Shown in pieces: positions 12,251-24,200 of a stretch of 64,000 nt of DNA. Position 1 is the stretch's first letter. Every line of letters starts with the position of its first letter. Below the pieces are notes generated by a model. That model did not search any database and was not told the DNA's origin. It worked only from the letters and a program-made list of their open reading frames with translations. Source of the DNA: Voacanga thouarsii (Eukaryota > Streptophyta > Magnoliopsida > Gentianales > Apocynaceae); NCBI GenBank assembly GCA_026120185.1, contig JANUWF010001783.1:2449001-2513000 (forward strand), given 5' to 3'. The position numbers and the translations under genes are program-made.

Positions 12251-13639
12251 ACATTAGCATGAAAGCTTGGATTTTGTTGATTTAACCATGTAAATATGTA
12301 AATAGGTAAATATGTAAATTTATGCAATTGTTTCTTTTTACACAAAAAAAAAAAAAAAGAAAAAAGGGTACCCTATTTTGTTGTATGTATAATTGTATCT
12401 CGCTATATGTTGTAAAAATGTAAATAGGTATACACATTTATCTTTGTCTGTTTCTCTCTATTGTATATTTAGTTATTTAATCTTACTAACCTAATGCTAA
12501 TGTTGAATATGTGTAATCATACTAGTTTTAATTCATTGATTTTTACGTCTATAAGTTTGAGTCAATACTAACCCTTCTTATTTTCAAGTTTGGACTTTTG
12601 CGAACACGATATTTTAGACGGATTAAGTTATCTTATTATTTGTTTCTTTATTTACAATTTTTGCTTTTATTAATTCTTCAGTTACATGTATAGTGGTCAT
12701 GCATCCCATTAGTAAAATAAAAAATAAAAAATAAAAAAATCAGAGCCCGGACAGAATGCAACCAGCGCCGGCTTGGGCCCAGAACAGGCACCGGCTCCAT
12801 TCTGGAAGGCTATTCAAAAAAAAAAAATTATTTTATTTTATTTTATTTTTTCCGTCTGTTCCCTTACCCTATTTCTTTTCTTCCCAAATTGTTCTTATTT
12901 TGTCTTTTTCTTCTTGTTTTATTTTTCTTTGATTTTCTTATGTGTTTCTCTTATCTGTCTTGTTCCTATTCCCCTAAAATTATTCCTTCCCTTCATCTTT
13001 GTCTTCACCTTCTTCTTCTTTTTCACATTACTTTTCTTCTTCTAATTACCCCCCATGGATTCAAAACTTTTTTTCAAACTGATGCGTTGGGGAATACATT
13101 GGTGAAAAAACTCTCTTCGTGTTGAGCTCAATTTTATCCTCTTGAAATTCTTGATATTGTGGATATGTGCTTTTGAGGAAAAATTTACTAGACATGGAAA
13201 AATCTTTGTTGAGTTTAGTTGGTTGGCTGAAAATGCATAAAATGGATTTTAAGTCTTATGATTGCTTCTAAAAATTAGCTATGCTTTTTTCTGAATTTTT
13301 TACAAATCTTGGAATATAGAACCCCCTTGTGATATTTTGCTGTAATGAATTAAGATTGATTGCCATTATACTTTTGCTATCTACGGTGGATATTATTCTT
13401 AATTTTCTTGAGTATCCAAAGTCTGGAAAATTCTTCACTACAAAGAGAACCAATTGCAAAATGGCTTTAGATGCGACAAAGTGGATTTGGTGAGCTTATT
13501 GGACAAATTGGAGACAAGGAGGACTCTACTTTGACGGGGACTTAAAGGCTTTGATTTTCTATCTTTCATCTCCCTTGCTTTTTATTTTTCAATTACTTGT
13601 ATGCTTTTACTTGTGTGTTAATCTTTCTATTTGTAGGTT

Positions 13640-14060
13640 AAATTTTGCTGGAACAATTCTTCCAAACTTCATGAAGCAGGAACTTCACATATCATGAAGC
13701 TAATCTATACTTGGGGAGTATTACTTAAACTTTCTACCCCTTTTCAATTTTGGTCCCATTAGAGATGCTTCATTGTGTTTATTTTTAGCCCATGAGGACA
13801 TGGTCCAGTTTAAGTGTGGGGGAGAGGTTTGGTGATATTCTTGGTCCAAGTTTTTATTAATTATCTGGATGATTTTTCTGGTTGTTGAGTTACTTTGGAA
13901 TTTGAAATATGGACTTTTCATGAAGCTAATCTATCTTGGGGAATATTATTGTCTTTTCCCTTTGTACATTCGTGGTCCCTTGGTTATGCTTTAGTGTGCT
14001 ATTTTAGGCCATTGAGGACAATGTCCAATTTAAGTGCGGGGGAGAGATTTACTATTTTCT
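13640..14060 (+). repeat. imperfect tandem duplication with polypurine-like motif
   Basis: Two units share CATGAAGCTAATCTAT, a TTGGGGA/GTATTA block, TTTGGTCCC/CGTGGTCCC, and GAGGACA-TGTCCA-TTTAAGTG-GGGGGAGA. The unit ends at about 13826 and 14046. The same closing block occurs once at 52066-52102 in the other Athila-type element. Confidence 0.75.
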
Positions 14061-14500
14061 CAAAGTGCATCTTTTTTGTTTTCAATGGATTTCCAATTAT
14101 ATATGTTTAAGGGATTTTCAATGATATATGTTTGAATTGTTGTGAATTGTTGAAATTAAAAAAAAAACAAAAAAAAAAAACAAAAGAGAAAAAAAAAAGA
14201 AGCTAAATGGATTTTATTTGTTTATAATGAAAATATGATTTCCTTTTTAACTTTGGATATGAATTTGTCATTCAGTATGGTAGGATTTTATTAAAAAGGT
14301 AAACTTGTGTATTAAGTTGAATTTTTCTAAGTCTTGAGAATTTAAGTTAACATTGGTTATATTTGGTATTTGAGTTTTATTTTATTCTTTGAGTTTGAAT
14401 ATGGATGATGTGATGAAATGTGGGAAGAGTTGTTGATTAATTCTTGTATTATGGATTTAGAATTTACTTAACTTTGAGTTTTGAATAAGGAATGTGAGTT

Positions 14501-14503
<3 letters not shown>

Positions 14504-14543
<40 letters not shown>
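14504..14543. repeat. (TA)n microsatellite
   Basis: About twenty uninterrupted TA units inside the internal region of the Athila-type element. Confidence 0.95.
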
Positions 14544-14547
<4 letters not shown>

Positions 14548-15170
14548 AAATATGAGGTGAAAAAAATTAAGTTGAGAATAAATGTCTTATTGTTTTTATC
14601 TTTGAAGACCTTTTGCTGAAAAGGGGGTTAACATGGAGAGAAGTAGCAAGTGTATTCGGTGCACTCTCTTAAGGCTATCCCGAAGGTAAAAAGGAAAGAA
14701 AAAAAAATGTTGAGAAAAAAAAAATGATGAGTGATGATTGTAAAGGGGGCCAATACGGTGTGTGAAGAGAAATCCATGCACTTGAGACTATTAATTCCCA
14801 AAATCATAGAAAAAAAACAAGAGTGGAGTGTTTTCCTTATTTCACTAACTCGAGTTTGGTAAATTTGAGTTTGTAATACTTGAATTGGTTAAATGACTTG
14901 ACTTGTATGATTTCTGTTATCTATGTTTTTGCTTGAGGAGTGGAATAATTTTCATGTACTAGATATAAGCTTGTTTAACTTAACATTGATGGCCTTGAGA
15001 TTATTTGATTTAATATATGAGTTTTCAAAGGTTTTTAAAGGGTTGAATGAATGAAAATTTTGTGCCTAAGGTCGGAAAGAAATTATGGCTTTGTTATGGA
15101 TGAATATGAAAAGAAATAAATTGTTTTAAGTGCTTTGGTTAAGTATTTACTTGAGGACAAGTAAAGATTC

Positions 15171-15185
15171 AAGTGTGGGGGAGTA
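15171..15185 (+). other. polypurine tract of the Athila-type element
   Basis: AAGTGTGGGGGAGTA lies immediately before the TG of the 3' LTR and follows TTGAGGACAAGTAAAG. The same arrangement precedes the 3' LTR at 53544. Confidence 0.85.
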
Positions 15186-17171
15186 TGATAGGGCCTAAAT
15201 TAGTTATATTTTTCCTAATTATTTGAGGTTATTTTGTGATATATTTTGTGAAATAACAAGTCATATTCCTTCCTATTTGATATTTTTATTATAAAAATAT
15301 TTTTTTGTAATTTTATGTGAAAATAAGGAAAAATTAGAATTAATTGTGTGATTTTTCAGAATGAAGGCGGTGCCAGCCCGAGAAGGACAGCCGGCGCCGG
15401 TTAGCTACTAGAAGCAAAAAGAAATTGAAGGAAAATCGGGCAGCAAAGCAAGACAGTTATGTGGCAGTTCATGGCTCACGGCTAACAGCAAAACAAGGAA
15501 ATAATTTCGGCTGACAAACAAGAAGAAGACAGCAGCAACAAAAGCTAAAGAAAGAATTGCTTAATATCGGTGGGGGCCAAGTGCAAAGGAGAAGTCAACA
15601 ATGGTGGGCAGCAAAAGAAGTAGCCGAAACAAGCAATGCAAGAAGAGAAAAAGGAAACAATTGGCTTGGTTCATGGCTCAATTGAGCAACAGAAATTACA
15701 AACAAAGCTGCCAAGGCAATTGAAATTGGTGGAAGAAAGCAAAGTCAACAAAGGTGGCTACAAAGGACAAAAGGAAATCAGAACAAGAAGTAACAATTTC
15801 GGTAGGTTTTGGTGATTAGCGGCTCAATTGAGCTGAAGCAAGGGAAGCGGCTCAATTGAGCCGCTGCGACAACAAAGAAAGAAACAGCAAATTTCGGTGG
15901 CTTCAATCAATCTCACACGGCTCAATTTGAAGCCAACTTCAACAAATTCGAATTCCACAAGAATTGTAATTCCAGCACTACACGACAAGAACCGAATTAG
16001 AAGTCCACACTGAATTCAATTTCAAAAAAGGTCAAAGATGGTGGACCCTTGTTTTATTTAGTTTTACTTAGTTTTATTTAGACTTTTATTTAGACCTTTT
16101 ATTATTCTTTTTTATTTTGGATTATATTTAGGTAATTTCTTCTTATTTATTTAGGACTCTTTTAGGAACTTTGTAAAACTATAAATAAAGGCCAATGTAC
16201 ATAGAAAGGGAGGTGCACAATGTAGGGACTTAGATTTATTTTTAAGTGCATCACCAATATTTTCTCGAGATGAAAAGTTCAAAGAGGATTGTACAAGAAG
16301 GTCTATGAAGGAAGAAAAATAAGGCTTGTCTATGAGTATCTATTTCTTTTCTTTGTTTTCTTTTTCTTGACAATGATGGTTTAATTGTTTTATTGTAATT
16401 TAACATTGTTTTAGATGTTCATGGTATTTAGAGTTATTTGATCTTTTGATTAACTGATTGTTATTTTTAGTATTTAATTACTTGGGTTGATTGCGAGATT
16501 AGTTGATTGTACCGTTAACTTGCTTGAGAATAGGGTTGATGGTTTAAATTGATTGATTTCATATTTGTTGCCTTTTAACTTGCCTGAAAATGGGGTTAAT
16601 TACAAGGCCGGAGTAATTAAAGGTTAATTGATATCTGCAGAATATGGATTCAATTGGTTAATTCCATGGGTTAAGTTTGCCTGAGAATGGGACTTAATCA
16701 AAGAATTGTGTTTAATGCATCTTTTGGATAAGACTGGTTGAGACAAAGTATGTGATTCTAAGTTACCTAGAAGATAGGGATTCATGGATTGAGAAAGAAG
16801 TGAGTCTATTTTAATTATTCATGATGCCAAGGAAATAATTAGTTATGATAGAGGTTGGGTACTTTAAGATCATGATTGTCTAATCAATGGTTTGAATTAC
16901 ATAAATCTACATCATTGTCATGTATATATTTTTGTTTTTATTTTATTTTATTTTATTTCGATTTTGTTTTATCGAATCGGTTAAACAATGAAAGAAAGGT
17001 AATTAATGTCTACTTGTTCCTTGAGGATCGACACTCGTTTAAACCCTATGCTCGGTTAATGATGAGTACGCTTGCTCGTATGTGTGATTTGGGTTTAACG
17101 TTTTAATTTAAACTTGATTGGGAATGTGCTTAGTTTTTGTATGATTTTTATACCCAAGTCCGAACACATCA
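15186..17171 (+). repeat. 3' LTR of the Athila-type element (1986 bp)
   Basis: TGATAGGGCC to CACATCA. It has the GC-rich module at 15365-15411, a perfect 20-bp palindrome at 15846-15865 and a TATA box at 16180. It is followed by the AGATG duplication. Confidence 0.93.
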
Positions 17172-17176
17172 AGATG

Positions 17177-17330
17177 ATGTAGCAATTTGTTGGACTCCTC
17201 AAGTGATGCTTTAACTTGCCATTTTAACATTCACTACAAATTTTTTTGTTAACTTTATCTAACTTAAGCAATCCATGAGCAGTTCCTGTTGAACTTAACA
17301 ATTCCAACCAATTGTAATTCGCATTCCTAA
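17177..17330 (-). pseudogene. copia remnant, GAG-pre-integrase end (continuation of the 7790-10304 gene)
   Basis: On the minus strand this reads AHGLLKLDKVNKKICSEC, a GAG-pre-integrase zinc-region motif. It runs to the Athila junction at 17176 and joins the integrase start at 10304. Excising 10305-17176 restores the order, which confirms the insertion model. Upstream of about 17330 the similarity fades. Confidence 0.8.
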
Positions 17331-17339
17331 CTTCTAATG

Positions 17340-19025
17340 CTATAATTCAACTTCATCAGACTTAGATAGCATGCACTTTTATGAAATTAACATGCATATT
17401 TAATAGCAATTATCAGATATCATGTCTCTAGTAATCACACAATTCCTAATTTTGCCTACAACTAGACACTTAGCAACATATTATTATCACACAATAGACT
17501 AATAATTATCATAGTTGTGGTGTGTAATTTGTGTGTATACTCATGCATAGGAAGAATTGTTAATATTTCACACATAAATAACCAATTCTTAATCTCAATA
17601 CCTAACATCACTCACACAATACATATATGGTCAAGTATATCCGTAATGCAGTATAAATTTCTTGTTGTTAAGTGTCATATCCCTCGAGTAAGGTGGCAAA
17701 TACTTCTATTACATTCTTATCTTATTGTTTGATAAATTATCCCACTAGGAAGCTAACGAATAGGAAAGGGGATCAACCAACTCAAGTACACCTAAGAATC
17801 CTCCTTAAATCACCAAACGTCATTAGGAAGAGAAGGATAAGTTATGTAACTCAAAAGGCATTCCAAATTTACACGCTAAACCTCAATCAACTAAATAAAT
17901 CTATTGACTCTACATTTAGACCAATTGAGTAATCTAAATCAAGATCCACTATTTCTCGAGTTATAAATCTCCTACCCTCAACCTCAGTAGTAAGTATCTC
18001 TACCTCACTAACCTAGTTCAAGTGGCATTAAGACTAATTACTCTTCTCCATTTTGGAAAAATGATATCCCTATCTCTAGGTAACCCCGTGACCCATCAAT
18101 CACCTAGTTCTACGTCCTCAATATATCTCTCGAGTTGATTAAGGGCAAACCCATGTAGTAAATTAACTAATTGAGCCTCTCAACTTTAATCCCATTTCTC
18201 AAAATGATTAAAGTTAAGATAAACTCAATAATCAACAATCTAACATAAATCAAGGGATTGAATGCCAAAAATAGATTTTGATAAATTAAAATGGAAGTCA
18301 AGATCAAAGAAATATAAAGGTTTACCTTTTAATTATAAAATAAATCACAAATGCCCAACAAAACAAGAAAAGAAATACAAGGGAAAAGAAAATAAACTCT
18401 TTGACAAGATTTCTCTATTGAAGATGCCTTTTCCTTTTCAAAAAATGGTTTAGGTCCCTTTTCTTAGATTCCTCCTTGGAGTTCTAGGGTTTAGGGACTG
18501 TTCTTCTCCCTCTTGGTTCATTATTGACAAGTTAGCAAAAAGAACTTTTTATAGAATAGCTTGGAAACCCTTGAAATATGCTCTATACTAACTTGTCCCA
18601 ATAGGAACTAGCTCCTATTGTAAGCTAGACCCGCACCAGTTGTGTATTTTTTTTTCTTGAAGATCATGAAATCTCCCTCTGAACCGGTGCCTGTTAGTCC
18701 AGTTATTCCAGCTTCTAAACTCTCTGCAAATAACTGGTTCCTCTTCAACTAGTGAACTAGCCCTTGTTGTCACAAACTTGTGCCTGTTATGCCCAGACTG
18801 TTAGGCCTGAACTCTTTGTTCCGAATTAACGCCTATTTAGCTTTGTACTCAGTATTGGTTTCATATTTTTTTTCTTTGTATTCATCTTTTTTCTCCAATC
18901 ATCTTCTATTTATGTATTCTGCAAAAAAATAAGGTAAAAACAATGGGAATGAATAGTCATCTGGTCACTAGTTTAGCATAACCCTACATACATGACTAAG
19001 AAATATAATAATAATGAGTTCATCA
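17340..19025 (-). repeat. reverse Athila-type LTR (left boundary uncertain)
   Basis: Its right end, read on the minus strand, begins TGATGAACTC and is preceded by a polypurine tract (19026-19038), so this is a 3' LTR of a minus-strand element. A weak GC-rich module (GCACCAGTT and ACCGGTGCC) lies at about 18631-18692, as in the related LTRs. I could not fix the left end or a target duplication. An open frame at 18262-18453 inside is lysine-rich and not meaningful. Confidence 0.6.
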
Positions 19026-19800
19026 CTCCCCTACACTTAAATATTTACTTATCTTCAAGTAAATTTTCAGACCTCAAGTGAAAGTAATTTTTATCAATAC
19101 TAGATTTTTTGCAACAATTACTCTCATGAGAAAGATATTTTTTTCTTTTGAGATGAATATTCAGTTGAAGATCACTTAACCAAGCCAAACTCGTGTAAAC
19201 ACATATATTTAAATAGATAAAACTAAGACCACTGATGTTGGATTAAATAAGTCTATGCTTATTCAACACATTCTATCTCATCTCCTAAGTCAAGAATACG
19301 ACTCAGGTGATTCATATAAGTATGGAATAATGGGTAAATTTAAGTTCTTTGACTTCCAAAGCTACTACAATCTAAGTAGTAAATAGAAGATTGATCCAAT
19401 TGCTCACTTTTGTAGGGTAATATAAATGTCTAGTAAAGATGGGTAAATAAGGATTTTTTAGCTTTTACATTACCCTCATTAAATACTCATTTTCTTTTAC
19501 AGGCAAGGTTATGCAAATACCTAGTAAGGATATGAATAATGATTTTGCAGCTTTTGCATTACCTTACTCTATTCTCTCATATATTGTTTTTTTCACCCAA
19601 TCCACATGCTTTCCTACTAAATTAAGTGCTAAGAAAACAACTACTTGATCGAATTAATCTCGTTTCATAAATTAAATGCATTATAGGTGGCCATTTCATG
19701 TGCTCCTTATGTGAATTCTCTTAGAGAAAGTAAGTGTATTAAGTTAATTAATTGTATAGTTCGTAGTAAGTGATTTTTACATAAGTAATTGTCCCTTACA
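19026..19800 (-). other. internal region of a reverse Athila-type element
   Basis: It starts with the reverse complement of a polypurine tract (AAGTGTAGGGGAG) and TTGAAGATAAGTAAATATT. The blocks around 19218-19390 resemble 63510-63665 and, in reverse complement, the 3' non-coding part of the element at 10305. It has no coding content. It ends in unrelated sequence near 19800. Confidence 0.6.
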
Positions 19801-20309
19801 ACACACACACACATTATGTATTATTTGTAGTAGATAATTTAGTTAAATTAATTATTGCATCATATTTTAGATAATATTGTAATAATGAACCTCCCTTTGT
19901 GAAAAATACCATCTTGAACGAATTTAATTTTAATTAGGAGTTTGGCTCTGTTTTATAATAAAAAAGTCTTGGTTAAATTTCGTATCAAGACTAATTTTAA
20001 CTACTTGATCCAATTTCATTATTTGACCCAAGACCCATATCCAAGATCCATGGATTATTTTAACCCAACAAAATACCCTTCATCTTAGTCCTTGAATTTA
20101 GGGTATATTTAAATGAACTCATCGCAACCCTTGGATACTAAAAAATGCTAGTATAAAATCATTCTTTTCCTTCTCCCACTCCACCCTAGCTAGCTACCAT
20201 ATTCCCTCTCTCTCTTAAAAACATTTTCTCTCCAACTTCTCTCTAGAAGAGAAGCTTTCCTCCCATTTCTACTAAGGTACCAGCAGCTTGGGTTCTTTTC
20301 CACCCAACC

Positions 20310-20367
<58 letters not shown>

Positions 20368-20456
20368 TTCTTGACTTGCAATCCATCTTCCACAAGCTAG
20401 CATCACTTCTTGGAGGTTGAAGAGACATTTTTCTGTGATTTTGAGTTAGAAGATTA
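19801..20456. other. unassigned stretch with an (AC)n run
   Basis: No gene. The pyrimidine-rich leader-like sequence, an (AC)n run and an AAGATTAAGGTAA ending recall the middle of the 4.3 kb LTR at 29820-30065 (AC run, TCTTCAAGGTAA). It may be a truncated relative of that LTR. The junctions are not resolved. Confidence 0.35.
20313..20363. repeat. (AC)n microsatellite
   Basis: About 25 AC units without interruption. Confidence 0.95.
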
Positions 20457-21007
20457 AGGTAACATCATCATCTTCCCTTCCATTTCTTTTCTTGTGATCG
20501 AAAAATAACATAGCGTTTGTTAGTTTGAAAGGTGAAAACTGATTTAATAGATTTTATTCTCTTGTATTTATAGGAGTTTAAATTGCTAAAAAATGCCTAC
20601 AAGAGTCCTAATTCGTGTCCAATTTAGTTTCCAAAAAAATAACCCTAGTTGTAATTCCTAAATTCTGCTCTAAAAGGAAATCTCACCACCATGAATAGTA
20701 ATAATCGGCACCGATTTAGGCAGAATAGCTGGCACCAGTCCCACCTAAACTGCTACTGAATTCCTTTGTTTTGTTCTGTTTTTCTAGAATTGGACCTCGG
20801 CCGGCTCATCTATGTGGGCCGGCATCGGTTCACCACTGGAACTTTACAATTTCGCTCTAAATTCTTCAATTTCTGCACTAAATTACCCAAAACACTTTTC
20901 ACAAGCAAAATATCAAATAGAAAGGGATTTGGGTAGTTATTGCATCAAAAGTATCACAAAATAACTACAAATAACTAGGAAAATATAGGTATGTTTATAC
21001 CCTATCA
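20457..21007 (-). repeat. truncated reverse Athila-type LTR
   Basis: Read on the minus strand it begins TGATAGGGTATAAAC at 21007, contains two GC-rich modules (20704-20741 and 20807-20835) and a TATA box (TATTTATA on the plus strand at 20565-20572). It stops about 100 bases beyond the TATA box, so the downstream part of the LTR is missing. A polypurine tract lies on its right (21008-21022), making it a 3' LTR whose internal region continues to 21199 and resumes at 63501. Confidence 0.75.
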
Positions 21008-21199
21008 CATTCCCCCACACTTAAGCTTTACTTGTCCTCAAGCATACAAGAATTAAACACCAAGAAAATGGCTTATGAACAAGAAGATTTAGTGAACATG
21101 GCCATTATAGTAAAGATATTATCCTTCTTCTAGTTCAAGAATTCAATCTAATACCTATTCAACCAAGCTAATTTCATGTAAACTTACGTATTAGGCTAG
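21008..21199 (-). other. internal region of the reverse Athila-type element, interrupted by the CACTA element
   Basis: Reverse complement of CTTAAGTGTGGGGGAATG, the polypurine tract, then the non-coding tail TTGAGGACAAGTAAAG. The TAG at 21197-21199 is the CACTA target duplication. The same type of sequence continues at 63504. Confidence 0.75.
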
Positions 21200-21211
21200 C
21201 ACTACAAGAAA
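21200..21211 (+). repeat. left terminal inverted repeat of the CACTA element
   Basis: CACTACAAGAAA, preceded by TAG. It pairs with the right end at 63489-63500. Confidence 0.95.
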
Positions 21212-21720
21212 GGTAGGAAATAGCGAAGGATTAATCCGTCGCTAAATCTACGAGGGATTAGTGAGGAAAAAGGGAGATAGGAACACCCATTGACTTTCTC
21301 TCGCTAATCCCTCGTTGATTAGCGATGGATCAGAGTTAAGAAAAAGTTCTTTCTAATTAGTGAGGAAATAAAAATTCCAAATCTAATTTGTCGCAAATTT
21401 GATACAGATTTGTGATGAATTTGCGACCAATGGTAGGTGTCCGTGAGGGAATAGTGACCGAGATTATAAAAATCCCTTGCAAATTTTATGGGGATTAGGG
21501 CGAAAATGTAATTCTAAATTATATTAAAATAATTATCCCTAGGTAATCGCTCGCAAGTTTGCGAGGGATTAGAAAGGGACTATATAATATGTACAAACCC
21601 TCGCAATTTAATGGCTGATTTTGTATTGGCAAGGGACAATTAGAATCCCTCACTAATCTATCGCTGATATGTATAATCCCTTGCTAATTACCAAGGGATT
21701 TGCGAGGTCTTCCCCATTTT
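21212..21720. repeat. left subterminal repeat block of the CACTA element
   Basis: Degenerate copies of GCGAGGGATTAG, ATCCGTCGCTAA and AATCCCTCGC occur in both orientations. In En/Spm such blocks are bound by the TNPA-type protein. The block is less regular than its right counterpart. A further cluster of the same words lies at 37760-38120, still within the left part of the CACTA element once the gypsy insertion is removed. Confidence 0.88.
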
Positions 21721-21958
21721 TGGGTATTCTCAATTTTTTTCCTCACGATACTTTTGCGTATGGTAAATTTTTTATGAAATATCTTTATAAATACTAAATT
21801 TTTTTATTATTTATTGATTTGTAACCAATATATATACTTCGAATATATGTGTAATTATCATTGATAATTTATGAAGTATAGATTATAATTAGATGATATG
21901 CATGTATTATGCTTCTCTACAAATTCGTCATGTGTAGTATATAATATATTGTTCACTT

Positions 21959-22017
21959 TATATATATATATGTGTGTGTGTGTGTGGGTGTGTGTGTGTG
22001 TGTATATACACACACAC

Positions 22018-22050
<33 letters not shown>

Positions 22051-22063
22051 CGTATACATACGT

Positions 22064-22101
<38 letters not shown>
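21959..22101. repeat. compound TA/TG/AC microsatellite, target of the gypsy insertion
   Basis: TA, TG, AC and TA runs in succession, then TA units to 22101. TA units resume at 37385-37414 after the gypsy element, so the insertion split this repeat. Confidence 0.93.
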
Positions 22102-22103
<2 letters not shown>

Positions 22104-23108
22104 ATTAGACTTCGCTTCATCATGGAGGTCAAGATCAAGGAGAGGGAGGCATGACCGTGTAAGGACAAGGACTAATGAAAAGATCTAGGGCCAAGAAGCT
22201 TCAAGAAGAGTTTCAATTGCTCATAAAACCATGTTTGAGGATGGAAGAGGGTTGGAAGGTTGAGGAAGCTAACCAAGAGCTCATTTTGATGACTATCGAA
22301 GCAGGACCCCAACAAGAATTCAAGCCGGCAACAAAGACAAACGAAACTTAACCAAAGGTGGCCTTCCAGTAGATATTCGGCGCCAGCCCAAGCATCCGAA
22401 CCAGCGCTGGCTTCAACCTGCACCAACGATGGCCCAAAGCAGTGCACAACCGACGCCAGTTCAAGTGCCCTAGTCGGCACCGACTCCAACTTGGGCAGCT
22501 AACGGCTGCCCCGTGTTTTTTATGTCTTCTCTATTATTAAATGTTTTGTAAAGACCTATTAAGGCCCTAAATTATTTTAGAACCACAGGAATTACTTAGT
22601 TATGGTTAAGGTAGTATAAATACAATCTTTGGTGCTTTGACAACACAATTCACACACTTTATTCAAATTTGAATAGAGAATCTTGAGAAGTCCTAGCCTC
22701 CTTGTTTATCTTGTTCAAGACTATGCTTAAGGCTTAATCCTCCTTATGAATGAATCTATAAAATCTTTTGGATAATACAATATGGTTTCTTCAATGGGTC
22801 TTAGTTGCTTTGCTCTTCGAAGGTTTGTTTAAATTCCATTACTTGGGTGCCTATTTTCTATATTCTTTTGTTCTTGTTTGCCTTTGTTGCTTCAAGGATA
22901 TTGGGGTGAGATTATAGCAGAACTTTCTACTAGTCTTGGGGGCCTTTGAAGCCTAGTTCTTCAAGGGTTTGATAGAGGGTAGATTGTTTGTTTACTTTCT
23001 CCTTTTTGTCTCAAGAAATCCACTGTTTTGGTCCTTTTAGTTGAGCTGAACTCATAATCAACCAAACCACTCACAACACCAAGAAAAAGCCCACTCGAGA
23101 TCATATCA
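22102..23108 (+). repeat. 5' LTR of the gypsy element (1007 bp)
   Basis: TGATTAGACTTC to ATCATATCA, set by comparison with the 3' LTR and by the purine tract before the latter. It has a TATA box at 22615-22622. Two GC-rich modules of the kind found in the Athila-type LTRs lie upstream of it, at 22377-22415 and 22450-22500. Confidence 0.9.
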
Positions 23109-23115
23109 AAGAGTT

Positions 23116-23127
23116 TGGTATCAGAGC
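23116..23127 (+). other. primer-binding site, initiator tRNA-Met type
   Basis: TGGTATCAGAGC, seven bases after the 5' LTR end. Confidence 0.9.
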
Positions 23128-24200
23128 GAGGAAAGCTTTGATTCCAATCAAAGCTTGGAAGCAGGAAAGGAGCCCAACAAAGTTGAAGAAAAACAAGAGA
23201 AATCCCGTAACTCAAAAACCTGCTCCAAAAAGGTCATAAAATCTTTGTTATACCTTGATTTTTCTTTGGGGAAATTGCTTTTTGATGTTAATATAATCCT
23301 TGGGAACAAAGTTTTCTTGTGTTTGTGCTGAAAATTAGCTTGAATATGGGTGAAAATGTTAGTTGTTCTTAAGTGACGGGATTGCAGCCAAAGTGTTTGA
23401 TAAATGTTCCATGAGAATGCTTTTGGCTATAGTTAGGAACTTTGATTCTTAATTTTCATTCCTTGAGATATTGGGACTTAGTTTATTACTCTATTGTTGA
23501 ATTCCATACTCATTGAACTCAACTTTACTAGTGCATACTTATGATCATCTTGTTCTTCATAATCCTAGCTCTAGTTGTTCTTGTTTCTTTGTTCTTGTTA
23601 ACTCTTATTTGTTTCTTGTTTAGAAGTGTTTCTTTATGCATCTAGTTTTTGTTCTTGTGTTGATTGAGTCCATATTTCTTGAAATTCTTGATTAAAAACT
23701 TAATTACTTGAGGTGCCTAACAAGTGTTTGTTGAAATTCCCCTAAGACCTCCTAATTGGAAAAATCTATTGATTTATGTGATTCACTAAGTTGGACTAAA
23801 TCTTTAGCTATTGGGGAGAATTGAGATTGAACAATAAGGCTTGAGTATTAAGAAAAAGGCAACAGGCTGAGAGTAATACTAAAAGAGCCTAAGAGAGTAA
23901 ACACAAACGTGGAGTGACCAACCTTTGAGAGCCAACTCGCAAGGAAGCGAAGTGAGGACCTATTTTTCTTTCTAATATCTTTTGTTTTGTAGGTATAAGT
24001 AAGTAAATATTCCACTACCATAGCCCATGATCAAGAGATTTTTAAGCCTAACCCAAGTGGACCTAGTAGATCTCAAGAAGAACAAATTGATGCTAGGGTT
24101 TTGCGTGATGACTTGCAAGTTATGATGAGGATTATGCAAAGTGAGTTGCAAAACATGACAAGGGAATTGATAAATCATCTTGGACAATCTTCTACCATCA
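23128..24200 (+). other. leader of the gypsy element
   Basis: Non-coding between the primer site and the first recognisable gag codons. No significant open frame on the plus strand. Confidence 0.6.

Larger units (their letters stand above)
12251..15170 (+). other. non-coding internal region of the Athila-type element
   Basis: No retroelement protein can be read here. It holds a GC-rich paired-box module (12760-12810), pyrimidine-rich sequence (12830-13040) and a duplicated block of about 210 bp (near 13640-13835 and 13900-14060). Each copy of that block ends in a polypurine-like motif, AAGTGTGGGGGAGA and AAGTGCGGGGGAGA. A (TA)n run is at 14504-14543. The layout resembles the 3' non-coding part of the Athila-type element at 51961-53543, so the deletion removed the coding region and kept the termini. 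Confidence 0.75.
10305..17171 (+). mobile_element. complete non-coding Athila-type (Ty3/gypsy) element with AGATG target duplication
   Basis: Two LTRs (10305-12226 and 15186-17171) flank 2959 bp that hold a primer site and a polypurine tract but no gag, pol or env-like reading. The five bases before (10300-10304) and after (17172-17176) are both AGATG. The element interrupts the reverse copia integrase. The primer site matches tRNA-Asp, as in Athila elements. The internal region is far shorter than in autonomous Athila elements, so this is a non-autonomous derivative that would have needed proteins from a relative such as the one at 42502. The LTRs are visibly more alike than those of the gypsy element at 22102, suggesting a later insertion. 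Confidence 0.94.

Noticed and set aside
12773..13125. Phenylalanine-rich frames resembling a membrane protein
   Set aside because: Pyrimidine-rich low complexity; the apparent hydrophobicity comes from T runs.
20243..20428. Minus-strand open frame with a long Cys-Val alternation
   Set aside because: It is only the translation of the (AC)n microsatellite.
21858..22168. Several overlapping frames rich in Ile-Tyr and Thr-His
   Set aside because: Produced by the compound TA/TG/AC microsatellite, open in many frames on both strands.
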